Source of the DNA: Dysidea avara
Taxonomy: Eukaryota > Porifera > Demospongiae > Dictyoceratida > Dysideidae
DNA: 64,000 nt
Assembly (NCBI RefSeq): GCF_963678975.1
Contig: NC_089279.1
Coordinates: 27,142,004-27,206,003, forward strand
Direction of reading: 5' to 3'
Shown here: piece by piece, positions 34,301-47,600 of the stretch
How positions within the stretch are numbered: position 1 is the stretch's first letter
Layout of the letters: the number at the start of each line of letters is the position of its first letter
The notes under the pieces: generated by a model
What the model saw: only the letters and a program-made list of their open reading frames with translations
Told to the model about the DNA's origin: nothing
The model's database searches: none
Translations under genes and position numbers: made by a program

Positions 34301-37300
34301 AATAAAATGCACCAGTTGGCGTGGCTATGGTAGTCTTGCGTAGACCAGACAGAATTTTTTCTTAGTGTGTGAGTGCGGAATAAGTGGCCAATCAGCACCC
34401 ACCATAGAGCTGGTGAAACGTTACACAGAAATTCTATGGGAAGTGTACTAGATCACTTATTCCCCATCCACACACAAAAGAAGAAAGTCGGTCTGATCTT
34501 AGCTATATTATAGTGAGTGATGTGGAAATGGGCTCCTTCACCCCATTGGTATTCCCTACTTTTCGGGGGAATGGGAGGTGCGGCTAGTATTGCTTACAAG
34601 AGGTTAGCATTTCTGCCTGCTGCTTAGAAAGACCAGTAGTGTAGTGTCCTGGATTAGATGCTCCACCAGTTTTTCTTTACTGTAACCCTGCCAGTCCAGT
34701 TACTATCGCAGCACTTGACCTTGCAATGTGTGAGGGTCAGGTGCATGCTTCCATCACATGTACTTCAATTGCTGTTTCTTGTTTATTTACTTGTTATATT
34801 TCAAAAAAAAAAAAAAAATCACGCTAAAAAATAAATCCAGTAGTATTGGCTACCAGCTTTTTTAAAAATGTGGATTGTGGAGTAGAAAGAGCAATAAATG
34901 CATTGTATACAAACTGATTAAACCTCTACCTTACCCCATCACCATTGTATGGCATGCATATGGGTTTAAGTCTCCACAAAGGACTCGACTGTATCGTTAT
35001 TAGAAGTAGACAGCATGCCTATACTACCTACTGTCAAGGAGGTGTCACTCTAATGTATCCTGTATTGTACGATCTTCATCCTTTAAACAAGGGATTTTTG
35101 GCATAGGACAGTACAAGCATCATTTCAAGTAGCAATTTTACATTCAATAATTGTAACGTGATCTTGGAAACCTACCTCTTTGGTTTATTTTCTGTTTAAT
35201 AGCTTAAATGAGGTATTGGGTGCTTATCTATCTTGTGTTAAAATTTTAGTTTGATATCCTGAGACGTGGCTGGTTTACTGTCTGGTACATTACAAACTAG
35301 TGCATTAAGGTTTGTGAGTGATTAAGGGTGACAAGTGGTGTTTACTAATAATTCCATACATGGTCTGATATAATCACCGAAGCTCCTAGGAAAAAGAAGC
35401 TTTGGGTGGGAAACTTTACAGCACGAAAGTTTAATAGTTCCTTTTATCCAAACAAATTGTTGAAATTTTCATTTAAGTTTTTGTTTTTGCTGTATGTAGA
35501 AGTCAAGGGTCAAGGTACACTCTTGGTAGGAAATCCAACTTTTGTGGATCGTCAACCACCCTGAGATCATAAGGCAGGCAATGTACTAAATAGCCTAAAT
35601 ATTTCTTTTCAAGGTTAACCCTTAAATCTGATTTTCGAAAATGCATGTTTACACAATATGGACTCGCATGGTGACACTAGGTGAGATAACTTAAATCTTA
35701 CAGCCTACAAACACACATAGATTTAAAAAGTGTGTCCACTGGGCTACTTGGAGTAGCACTGTAACTACAGTGGCTTACTTATTATGAAGTGATGAACATC
35801 GACAAGTCAAGTCTCCGTGTTTCATAATTCTTGCCACATGCTTACTTTTGATTGTGGGATTACTCACGTAAATCATATATTGCCTGATACAAAAGTTCAC
35901 GACAAGTCCAATGGAAGTCACTGTAAGGTGATAGGAGCAACTATCATCGAGTCATCGACCATTTAATAGAGGTATGTAATAAAAAGTTTGCATGTTCCCT
36001 ACCAAAAAGTTATTTTCATGGCCTCACGTTGTAACATTAGGGTAAAACTCTAGGTATCATTTTAATCCTTGTTCCATCACAAGTAGAATAATGTAAATCG
36101 CATAGCCATAGAATGGATGCTTTGAAAGTTACAGCGCTCTATGCAAGGCATGCGTATTTATTAAGTTTAAATCCAGTTTTCTTGATTATGCAGGTTTAAG
36201 GGTTAAGTGTTGCTAAAGGTAAAAATTTCACAAATACAGTGGAACCTGTCTATAATGGTCACCTTGGGACCAGATATACCTGGCCTTTATATACAGGTGG
36301 CTGTTATAGAGAAAACCTGCATAAGGTGGTCAGCAGTTTTTAGTGGCTATGACCGTTATAAATGAGTAATTATTATAAAGAGGCTCGCGCCAACCGCAAT
36401 GTAGTAATATTTTGGTACAGAAACGGCAAGGTGAGCCTGTTATGGATGTTGGTTATAGCTATTGAATACGATTAAGCAATGAAGACTGATAGATTATATA
36501 GTATTCATTGAAAGGCAGGAAGTGTGATAATTGCGCATTAATTGAAATGATGCCGTGGTGCCAGGCAATTTGCTTAACAAGCCACCATAAAAGGTAGCGA
36601 CTGCTATACGAAGAAGAAAGTTATGTATACAGTGATTCATGGGCAAATTCTTGGTTGGCCGTTATACGCGTTAGACAGGTGACCGCTTAATGCAGACCAC
36701 AATGCATACATTTGTATTGGAAAATATTTGGGACCTCGTGACCATGGCCGTTATACAAAGGTGACCGCTTAATCCAGGTGACCGCTTAATCCAGGTGACC
36801 GTAACACAGGTTCCACTGTACTACCCAAATGTATTACTCTCTATGGGAGGTCTAAATATTTCAAGGATAAAATTTTGATGATAACCCTCCCCCCCCCAAC
36901 ACTGCACAATCACCAAAAAAAAGTTTCCCCTCAAAATATTTAGGCTATACGGTATATGCAGTGTAATGCACTTGATTTATTTTTTGTAGCCAGATGATAG
37001 AGCGCTGGTATCACATACCCGAGAAAAATTCTAAGTGTAAGTTTAACTGTTAAATGAAAGTATGAATATACTCATTTGATAGTTGTTCTCCACACTACAT
37101 AATGCCCTTGACTTCTCTACTACTCTAGATCTTTTGTGTCACAAATTCTATTTGTATATTGTATCATTGTCAAGTTTCATGGTAGTGAATTATTCTTCCC
37201 TAAGATTGGCCATGCATTGTGACATGTTTAGTGCATGCTTGTAAGTTTAAAGTTCACTCTCAGTGTGCTCCAGTACAAGTCCGTCCCGTCCAGTTATTTA

Positions 37301-38261
37301 ATGAGCTTTATCCACAATTACATCATAGCACAAAAATGGCAATAAGAGTGGGGATTGTTTGTACAGATAGCCATTAGAAGGGATAACTTTTGAGATTTTC
37401 CTCGTTAAGAAAGTGAGAGAAATCTCTGGTAAGACTTGTTTGTTAACTATCTTTCTATGTAGAAGCATGCACAGTTGCTCTTCTCGAACACTCCAGATCT
37501 GGTTTTGAAAATAAAACCAGAGCTAGGTAAGTATCTAAAAGTGTGAAAATGCATTCCCCAACAGAGTTTTCTCCTGCTGTCTTCATGGGAAACATCTCAA
37601 AAGCCTATCCCTTCCAATGGCTCTGTACAAAGTACCCCCACTTGTAATTGTGAATGAAACTCTTTTGGGACCTTTGAAATGTAGCCCACCTAACTGTGCT
37701 AGTGATGACGTGATATAACAGGAAGAGTAAATTTAATGCTAGATGGTACGTTATGCACAGAAGTATCTTCTAAACTGTTTTATAGTTTAACTATCATGTT
37801 TTTTCTCGCCAATCCTCTCAACAAAGCCTCAAAGCTGCTCTTCATTTTCATTCACGTTAGTAAAGGACATACCCACTTTCATCTCAAAGGGATAAGCTAT
37901 TCCTGGAAGTCTACAAGGCCTGCACCAATGTTTTTCAGTTATTAAATGCCTGTAAAACTTGAAGAGAAAGTAAATCAAAAAGTCTAAGGAGAGTCGTGTC
38001 ACCCATGTTTCAGCCTGCCAGAAAGAAATCACCTCAAAGCAAAGTTTACTCGTAACTGTTTATTACAAACTTCATTTCGCTTTTCTTACGTACAAGCTGC
38101 TTTTATCATTTAACGATTTTGCTCACGTAGGTGTGTATGGACCAACATAAATAAGTAGATAGGCATGCACACACACACGCACACACAGTGACCCACACAC
38201 ACTGCACACACACACACACTGCACTACACACACACGCACACACACACACACACACACTGCA

Positions 38262-38325
<64 letters not shown>

Positions 38326-38597
38326 ACACACTACACATACACATGCACACTACACACACACCACCACACACACATACACATGCTACACACTACACAGAGA
38401 CACACACGCGAACACACACACACTAATACACACATACTGCACTACACAAAGAAACACACACACACACTGCATACACAAATACACACATACACACGTACTA
38501 CACAAATACACACTACACCACACACGCTCTACACACTACACACACATGCTACGCTCTACAAAGAGACACACAGACACACACTGCACTACATACAGGT

Positions 38598-38636
<39 letters not shown>

Positions 38637-41600
38637 ACACACACACACACACTGCACTCACCACACACATACTACACACACACGTACACTGCACACACAC
38701 ACACACACTCTACACACATACCTTACACACAGACTTTCTACATACTACACAGAGACACACACGCGCACACTACACTAAGGCATGCACACGAACACTACAC
38801 ACATACCACACACTACACACACACACTACACACATACCCTACACATACATGCTACACACACACACTACACACGCACACACCACACACGCTATAGTAGTGT
38901 CATGTAGTTTAGCAACAGTAGACACATGTACACAGAGACACATGTAGTCATAATGTAATGCTGCTACATGTGTCTCTGTGTTTGTGATACATGGATACAC
39001 ATGTCTCTCACTACATGTTTCTCTGTGTAGTGTCATGTACTATAGTAGTGTCTATAGTTTGCATACTGCAGTTTCACACCCATCCCAGAGTCTAATTTTC
39101 ATTACATCTCTTTTTTACAGACATGCTACTGGACACCCAAGAATTACATGTTACTGCTGGTGAGTGTACTTATATGCTATACACATTTATTGGGTTTGAC
39201 AAATCCGACATGAAGCAAGGCCATTTGGTCTTTAGCAGCTTTTTGGTCTCATTCGAAACTCTGTGGAAGTGAAACAATATACAGTCACTGTAACGAATTG
39301 CATTTTAAAATGTATATCCTACAGTATGATAATACTGTATAGTTCTGCAACCTCTCTCCATGAGACTCGGACAGTTCTCCTGTGGTTTATTGAAGCTCAA
39401 GCTCCTGAGTAGTGCACAGGCATCCCAGCTCTGGTTTACTGGATGGCAAGCATTGTAGCTGTGCTTCACATGGCTCTGCTTTTTTTTTGCTTTGTTAGTG
39501 TGTGCATGTGCGTGTGTGCGTGTTGGATAATGTAGTCCAAAAGTATGTGTGTGCATGTGCTTTCTCCATTTTCCGTTTTGTTATATCATGTTCAACTCTA
39601 ACTTTGTAGGTGTACTATAAGAATCTGGAGATGTATGTGTTATAGAGAAGACAGCAAGGAACAAGATGGTCGATTCGAACCATGCTAGACACAGTGTAGT
39701 GTTTCTCAATGTAAGCTACATTCTGTTCTGTGTTGCTGCTTATTATCATGTGTACTGCAGGTCATCAATACTCTTGAGAACTGTTTCCTAATACTGCTAA
39801 AGTATATTGTGACAAACTTGACTTTTCACGTGTAATGTGTGCTATGAAATAGTGTTGTATGGTTCATTCAGAGCTTTGTTAAGAATTCCAATTTATACTT
39901 ATGGTTTGTTACTGGGGTTTTGCATAATACGGAGCTACACCGTTCAAACCCTTGATAATGTACCCAATGATGACACTACTACCTAAGATGACACTACTAG
40001 CTACTGTACACCATGTAGGGTGATATAAGGGTGTTGGAGTAGGTGGGGCACCACTTTTGGCTGAATTATGCAAAAAAAAATTGCAAACTTAATCTTGATG
40101 AAACAAAAGGTAGAAACATGCGACACTTGATGTTTATTTATAATGGCAATTCAGGTTAACTTTTTCCGTATTGAGTGCCTCTAAATAGTCATTGTTGTAT
40201 TTAGCTTTGTTTATGTGTCTCTGTAGCTACCTTGGAAACAGTCTTAAACTGTATTATGAAGGTGCTTATTGATCAGTGTATTAGGTCCCTATTACCTCTG
40301 AGATAGGATAACCTCCTTGTAACAGTAAAATATCAACAAACTTGCAATTGGTTGGTCCCAAAGTGTCTGTTAAATTAATATAATATTAATTATATAGAGG
40401 TTATACTGTAATGTCACTATTGCTGCCAAACATGACACCACTAGTTACACACTGTAGAATGATAATGTCACTATATAGTTAGCCAACATGACACTATTAT
40501 AGTTGCACACTGTAGTGTGATAATGTCACTATAACAATAGTTACCTAACATGACACTACTAGCTATGCACTGCTTGGTAATAATGTCACTACATGACACT
40601 ACTACTTACACACTGTAGGGTGATAATGTCACTACATGACACTACTACTTACACACTGTAGGGAGATAATGTCACTACGAGACACTATTAGTTACACACT
40701 GTAGCATAACACTACTAGTTACACACTGTAGGGTGATAATTTCACTACATGACACTACTACCTACACACTGAAGGGTGATGATGTCACTACAAGACACTA
40801 CTAGCTACACACTGTAGCATGACACTATTAGTTACACACTGTAAGGGTGATAATGTCACTACAAGACACTACTAGCTACACACTGTAGCATATATGACAC
40901 TACTAGTTACACACTGTATGGTGATAATGTCACTACAAGACACTACTAGCTACACACTGTAGCATGACACTACTAGTTACACACTGTAGGATGATGATGT
41001 CACTACATGACACTACTAGTTACAAACTGTAAGGTGATTGATGTCACTACAAGACACTACTAGCTACACACTGTAGCATAACACTACTAGTTACACACTG
41101 TATAGGGTGATGATGTCACTACATGACACTACTAGTTACACACTGTAGGGTGATGATGTCACTACAAGACACTACTAGCTACACACTGTAGCATAACACT
41201 ACTAGTTACACACTGTAGGGTGATGATGTCACTACATGACACTACTAGTTACACACTGTAGGTTGATGATGTCACTACAAGACACTCCTAGTTACACACT
41301 GTAGCATGACACTACTAGTTACACACTGTAGGGTGATGATGCCACTACATGACATTACTAGTTACACATTGTAGGGTGATGATGCCACTACATGACACTA
41401 CTAGTTACACACTGTAGGGTGATAGTGTCACTACATGACACTACTACTTACACACTATATTGTAGGGTGATGATGTCACTACAAGACACTACTAGCTACA
41501 CACTGTAGCATGACACTACTAGTTACACACTGTAGGGTGACGATGTCACTACATGACACTAATAGTTACACACTGTAGGGTGATGATGTCACTACAACAC

Positions 41601-44600
41601 ACTACTTGCCACACACTGTAGGGTGATGATGTCACTATATAGTTACGTACCCAACATATATGACACTAGTTATTGTGGCATGTTGGGACATTACATCACC
41701 ATACAGTGTGTAACTAGTATTAGCTGTATTGCCATGCTGTGAGATTATCACCATACATTGTGTAGCTAGTAGTGTCATGTTGGGTAACTATAGTATAGTG
41801 ACATCGTCACTCTACAGTGTGTAACTAGTAGTGTCATGTAGTGACATCATATGCATCGCAATACAGTGTGTAACTACTGAGTAGCATCATGTAGTGACAT
41901 TATCACCCTACAGTGTGTAGCTAGTAGTGTCAAATGGTGACATCATCACCCTACAGTGTGTAACTAGTAGCTTCATGTAGTAACATCATCACCCTACAGT
42001 GTGTACAATAACTAGTAGTGTCATGTTGGGTAACTATTGTTATAGTGACATCATCACCCTACAGTGTGTAACTAGTAGCTTCATGTAGTAACATCATCAC
42101 CCTACAGTGTGTACAATAACTAGTAGTGTCATGTTGGGTAACTATTGTTATAGTGACATCATCACCCTACAGTGTGTAGCTAGTAGTGCCATGTATTGAC
42201 ATCATCACTCTACAGCGTGTAGCTAGTAGTGCCATGTATTGACATCATCACTCTACAGCGTGTAGCTAGTAGTGTCATGTTGGGTAACTATAGTATAGTG
42301 AAATGATCACCCTACAGTGTGTAATTATTAGTGTCATGTAGTGACATCATCACCCTACAGTTTGTAACTAGTAGTGTCATGTAGTGACATCATCACCCTA
42401 CAGTGTGTAACTAGTAGTGTTATGCTACAGTGTGTAGCTAGTAGTGTCTTGTAGTGACATCATCACCCTACAGTTTGTAACTAGTAGTGTCATGTAGTGA
42501 CATCATCACCCTACAGTGTGTAACTAGTAGTGTTATGCTACAGTGTGTAGCTAGTAGTGTCTTGTAGTGACATTATCATCCTACAATGTGTAACTAGTAG
42601 TGTCATGCTACAGTGTGTAACTAGTAGTGTCATATATGCTACAGTGTGTAGCTAGTAGTGTCTTGTAGTGACATTATCACCCTACAGTGTGTAACTAGTA
42701 GTGTCATGCTACAGTGTGTAGCTAGTAGTGTCTTGTAGTGACATCATCACCCTTCAGTGTGTAGGTAGTAGTGTCATGTAGTGACATTATCACCCTACAG
42801 TGTGTAACTAGTAGTGTCTTGTAGTGACATCATCACCCTGCAGTGTGTAACTAGTAGTGTTATGCTACAGTGTGTAACTAGTAGTGTCTTGTAGTGACAT
42901 TATCACCCTACAGTGTGTAACTAGTAGTGTCATGTAGTGACATTATCACCCTACAGTGTGTAAGTAGTAGTGTCATGTAGTGACATTATTACCAAACAGT
43001 GCATAGCTAGTAGTGTCATGTTAGGTAACTATTGTTATAGTGACATCATCACACTACAGTGTGCAACTATAATAGTGTCATGTTGGCTAACTATATATAT
43101 AGTGACATTATCATTCTACAGTGTGTAACTAGTGGTGTCATGTTTGGCAGCAATAGTGACATTACAGTATAACCTCTATATAATTAATATTATATTAATT
43201 TAACAGACACTTTGGGACCAACCAATTGCAAGTTTGTTGATATTTTACTGTTACAAGGAGGTTATCCTATCTCAGAGGTAATAGGGACCTAATACACTGA
43301 TCAATAAGCACCTTCATAATACAGTTTAAGACTGTTTCCAAGGTAGCTACAGAGACACATAAACAAAGCTAAACACAACAATGATTATTTAGAGGCACTC
43401 AATACGGAAAAAGTTAACCTGAATTGCCATTATAAATAAACACCAAGTGTCGCATGTTTCTACCTTTTGTTTCATCAAGATTGAGTTTGCAATTTTTTTT
43501 GCATAATTCAGCCAAAAGTGGTGCCCCACCTACTCCAACACCCTTATATCACCCTACATGGTGTACAGTAGCTAGTAGTGTCATCTTAGGTAGTAGTGTC
43601 ATCATCGGGTACATTATCAAGAGTTTGAACGGTGTAGCTCCGTATTATGCAAAACCCCAGTAACAAACCGTAAGTATAAATTGGAATTCTTAACAAAGCT
43701 CTGAATGAACTATACAACACTATTTCATAGCACACATTACACGTGAAAAGTCAAGTTTGTCACAATATACTTTAGCAGTATTAGGAAACAGTTCTCAAGA
43801 GTATTGATGACCTGCAGTACACATGATAATAAGCAGCAACACAGAACAGAATGTAGCTTACATTGAGAAACACTACACTGTGTCTAGCATGGTTCGAATC
43901 GACCATCTTGTTCCTTGGTGTCTTCTCTATAACACATACATCTCCAGATTCTTACAGCACACCTACAAAGTTAGAGTTGAACATGATATAACAAAACGGA
44001 AAATGGAGAAAGCACATGCATGTGTACGTGTGTGTGTAGTATGTGTGTGGTGAGTGCAGTGTGTGTGTGTGTGTGTAGTGTGTGCACCTGTATGTAGTGC
44101 AGTGTGTGTCTGTGTGTCTCTTTGTAGTGCGTAGCATGTGTGTGTAGTGTGTAGAGTATGTGTGGTGTAGTGTGTATTTGTGTAGTACGTGTGTATGTGT
44201 GTATTTGTGTATGCAGTGTGTGTGTGTTTCTGTGTGTAGTGCAGTATGTGTGTATTAGTGTGTGTGTGTGTGTGTGTGCGTGTCTCTGTGTAGTGTGTAG
44301 CATGTGTATATGTGTGGGTGGTGGTGTGTGTAGTGTGCATGTGTGTGTGTGAGTAGTGCAGTGTGTGTGTGTGTGCAGTGTGTGTGGGTCACTGTGTGTG
44401 TGTGTGCATGCCTATCTACTTATCTATGTTGGTCCATACACACCTACGTGAGCAAAATCGTTAAATGATAAAAGCAGCTTGTACGTAAGAAAAGCGAAAT
44501 GAAGTTTGTAATAAACAGTTACGAGTAAACTTTGCTTTGAGGTGATTTCTTTCTGGCAGGCTGAAACATGGGTGACACGACTCTCCTTAGACTTTTTGAT

Positions 44601-47600
44601 TTACTTTCTCTTCAAGTTTTACAGGCATTTAATAACTGAAAAACATTGGTGCAGGCCTTGTAGACTTCCAGGAATAGCTTATCCCTTTGAGTTGAAAGTG
44701 GGTATGTCCCTTACGAACGTGAATGAAAATGAAGAGCAGCTTTGAGGCTTTGTTGAGAGGATTGGCGAGAAAAAACATGATAGTTAAACTATAAAACAGT
44801 TTAGAAGATACTTCTGTGCATAACATGCCATCTAGCATTAATTTTACTCTTCCTGTTATACCACGTCATCACTAGCACAGTTAGGTGGGCTACATTTCAA
44901 AGGTCCCAAAAGAGTTTCATTCACAATTATAAGTGGGGGTACTTTGTACAGAGCCATTGGAAGGGATAAGCTTTTGAGATGTTTCCCATGAAGACAGCAG
45001 GAGAAAACTCTGTTGGGGAATGCATTTTCACACTTTTAGATACTTACCTAGCTCTGGTTTTATTTTCAAAACCAGATCTGGAGTGTTCGAGAAGAGCAAC
45101 TGTGCATGCTTCTACATAGAAAGATAGTTAACAAACAAGTCTTACCAGAGATTTCTCTCACTTTCTTAACGAGGAAAATCTCAAAAGTTATCCCTTCTAA
45201 TGGCTATCTGTACAAACAATCCCCACTCTTATTGCCATTTTTGTGCTATGATGTAATTGTGGATAAAGCTCATTAAATAACTGGACGGGACGGACTTGTA
45301 CTGGAGCACACTGAGAGTGAACTTTAAACTTACAAGCATGCACTAAACATGTCACAATGCATGGCCAATCTTAGGGAAGAATAATTCACTACCATGAAAC
45401 TTGACAATGATACAATATACAAATAGAATTTGTGACACAAAAGATCTAGAGTAGTAGAGAAGTCAAGGGCATTATGTAGTGTGGAGAACAACTATCAAAT
45501 GAGTATATTCATACTTTCATTTAACAGTTAAACTTACACTTAGAATTTTTCTTGGGTATGTGATACCAGCGCTCTATCATCTGGCTACAAAAAAATAAAT
45601 CAAGTGCATTACACTGCATATACCGTATAGCCTAAATATTTCGAGGGGAAACTTTTTTTTGGTGATTGTGCAGTGTTGGGGGGGTTATTAGCAAAATTTT
45701 ATCCTTGAAATATTTAGACCTCCCATAGAGAGTAATACATTTGGGTAGTACAGTGGAACCTGTGTTATGGTCACCTGGATTAAGCGGTCACCTTTGTATA
45801 ACGGCCATGGTCATGAGGTCCCAAATATTTTCCAATACAAATGTATGCATTGTGGTCTGCATTAAGCGGTCACCTGTCTAACGCGTATAACGGCCAACCA
45901 AGAATTTGCCCATGAATCACTGTATACATAACTTTCTTCTTCGTATAGCGGTCGCTACCTTTTATGGTGGCTTGTTAAGCAAATTGCCTGGCACCACGGC
46001 ATCATTTCAATTAATGCGCAATTATCACACTTCCTGCCTTTCAATGAATACTATATAATCTATCAGTCTTCATTGCTTAATCGTATTCAATAGCTATAAC
46101 CAACATCCATAACAGACTCACCTTGCCGTTTCTGTACTAAAATATTACTACATTGCGGTTGGCGCGAGCCTCTTTATAATAATTACTCATTTATAACGGT
46201 CATAGCCACTAAAAGCTGCTGACCACCTTATGCAGGTTTTCTCTATAACAGCCACCTGTATATAAAGGCCAGGTATATCTGGTCCCAAGGTGACCATTAT
46301 AGACAGGTTCCACTGTATTTGTGAAACTTTTACCTTTAGCAACACTTAACCCTTAAACCTGCATAATCAAGAAAACTGGATTTAAACTTAATAAATACGC
46401 ATGCCTTGCATAGAGCGCTGTAACTTTCGAAGCATCCATTCTATGGCTATGCGATTTACATTATTCTACTTGTGATGGAACAAGGATTAAAATGATACCT
46501 AGAGTTTTACCCTAATGTTACATGGTGAGGCCATGAAAATAACTTTTTGGTAGGGAACATGCAAACTTTTTATTACATACCTCTATAAAATGGTCGATGA
46601 CTCGATGGTAGTTGCTCCTATCACCTTGCAGTGACTTCCATTGGACTTGTCGTGAATTTTTGTATCAGGCAATATATGATTTACGTGAGTAATCCCACAA
46701 TCAAAAGTAAGCATGTGGCAAGAATTATGAAACACGGAGACTTGACTTGTCACTTCATAATAAGTAAGCCACTGTAGTCACAGTGCTCCTCCAAGTAGCC
46801 CAGTGCAGGGGCGGATCTAGGATTTATAAAAGGGGAGGGCTACCTCAAGGTCTAATCTCTTTGGGTAGAGGTGTGCAAAGCACACTTCCCAGCATGCGAA
46901 GCATGTTGGAACTAGGGGGGTCTGGGGGGCACATGCCCCCCAGGAAAATTTTTGAAAAATAGTTGCTAAAATACTGCAATTTGGAGACGTTTTCACATAA
47001 AATTCATAATATTTTCTGCCTGTAGATATTTTATATACTGCCTGTAGATTATAGGTATGGCTCTCTGAAGCATTTTGCTCATGGAAAAGCTTGGGTAGGT
47101 ACAGACAACCAAGTACATGATGCACCCCTCTCACAATTGCACAACACTGAATAGGTGCATGTTAAAATAATAATGTTGAAAGTGGAAAATTTCGAAATTT
47201 GAACAATACAAGATTGAATCTGAGAGCATTTTCAATGGAAATTGTGTACCTGAATTAAGTATTGCCATACATATTAACTACACAAGTAGATGAATGAAGC
47301 CCTTTAAACAAACCAATGCACTTCATTGTATGTATAGGTGCAGGCAGATTTGGAAAAATTCCATAACAGAACCAACTACATGTTTCCAGTGAATGTTCTA
47401 TTAGAGTAGTCAGCTGACTGCTCTATTAGAGTATCTCGATCTTGTACACCTCCAATGCTGATCCGGGTCCTTGTTGCATAAACTTTAGCATAAATCCACT
47501 GATAATACCTTGGAAAGATGTTTATAAGGTGGTTTTATGAGTATTTGTTTATTGGTGATCATATAATTATGCTAAGACAAAATTTCATTATAATACTCAG

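Noticed and set aside
38123-38947. Thr-His and Val-Cys rich frames over CA/GT repeats (also 43952-44352)
   Set aside because: Dinucleotide repeat artefacts without conserved domains.
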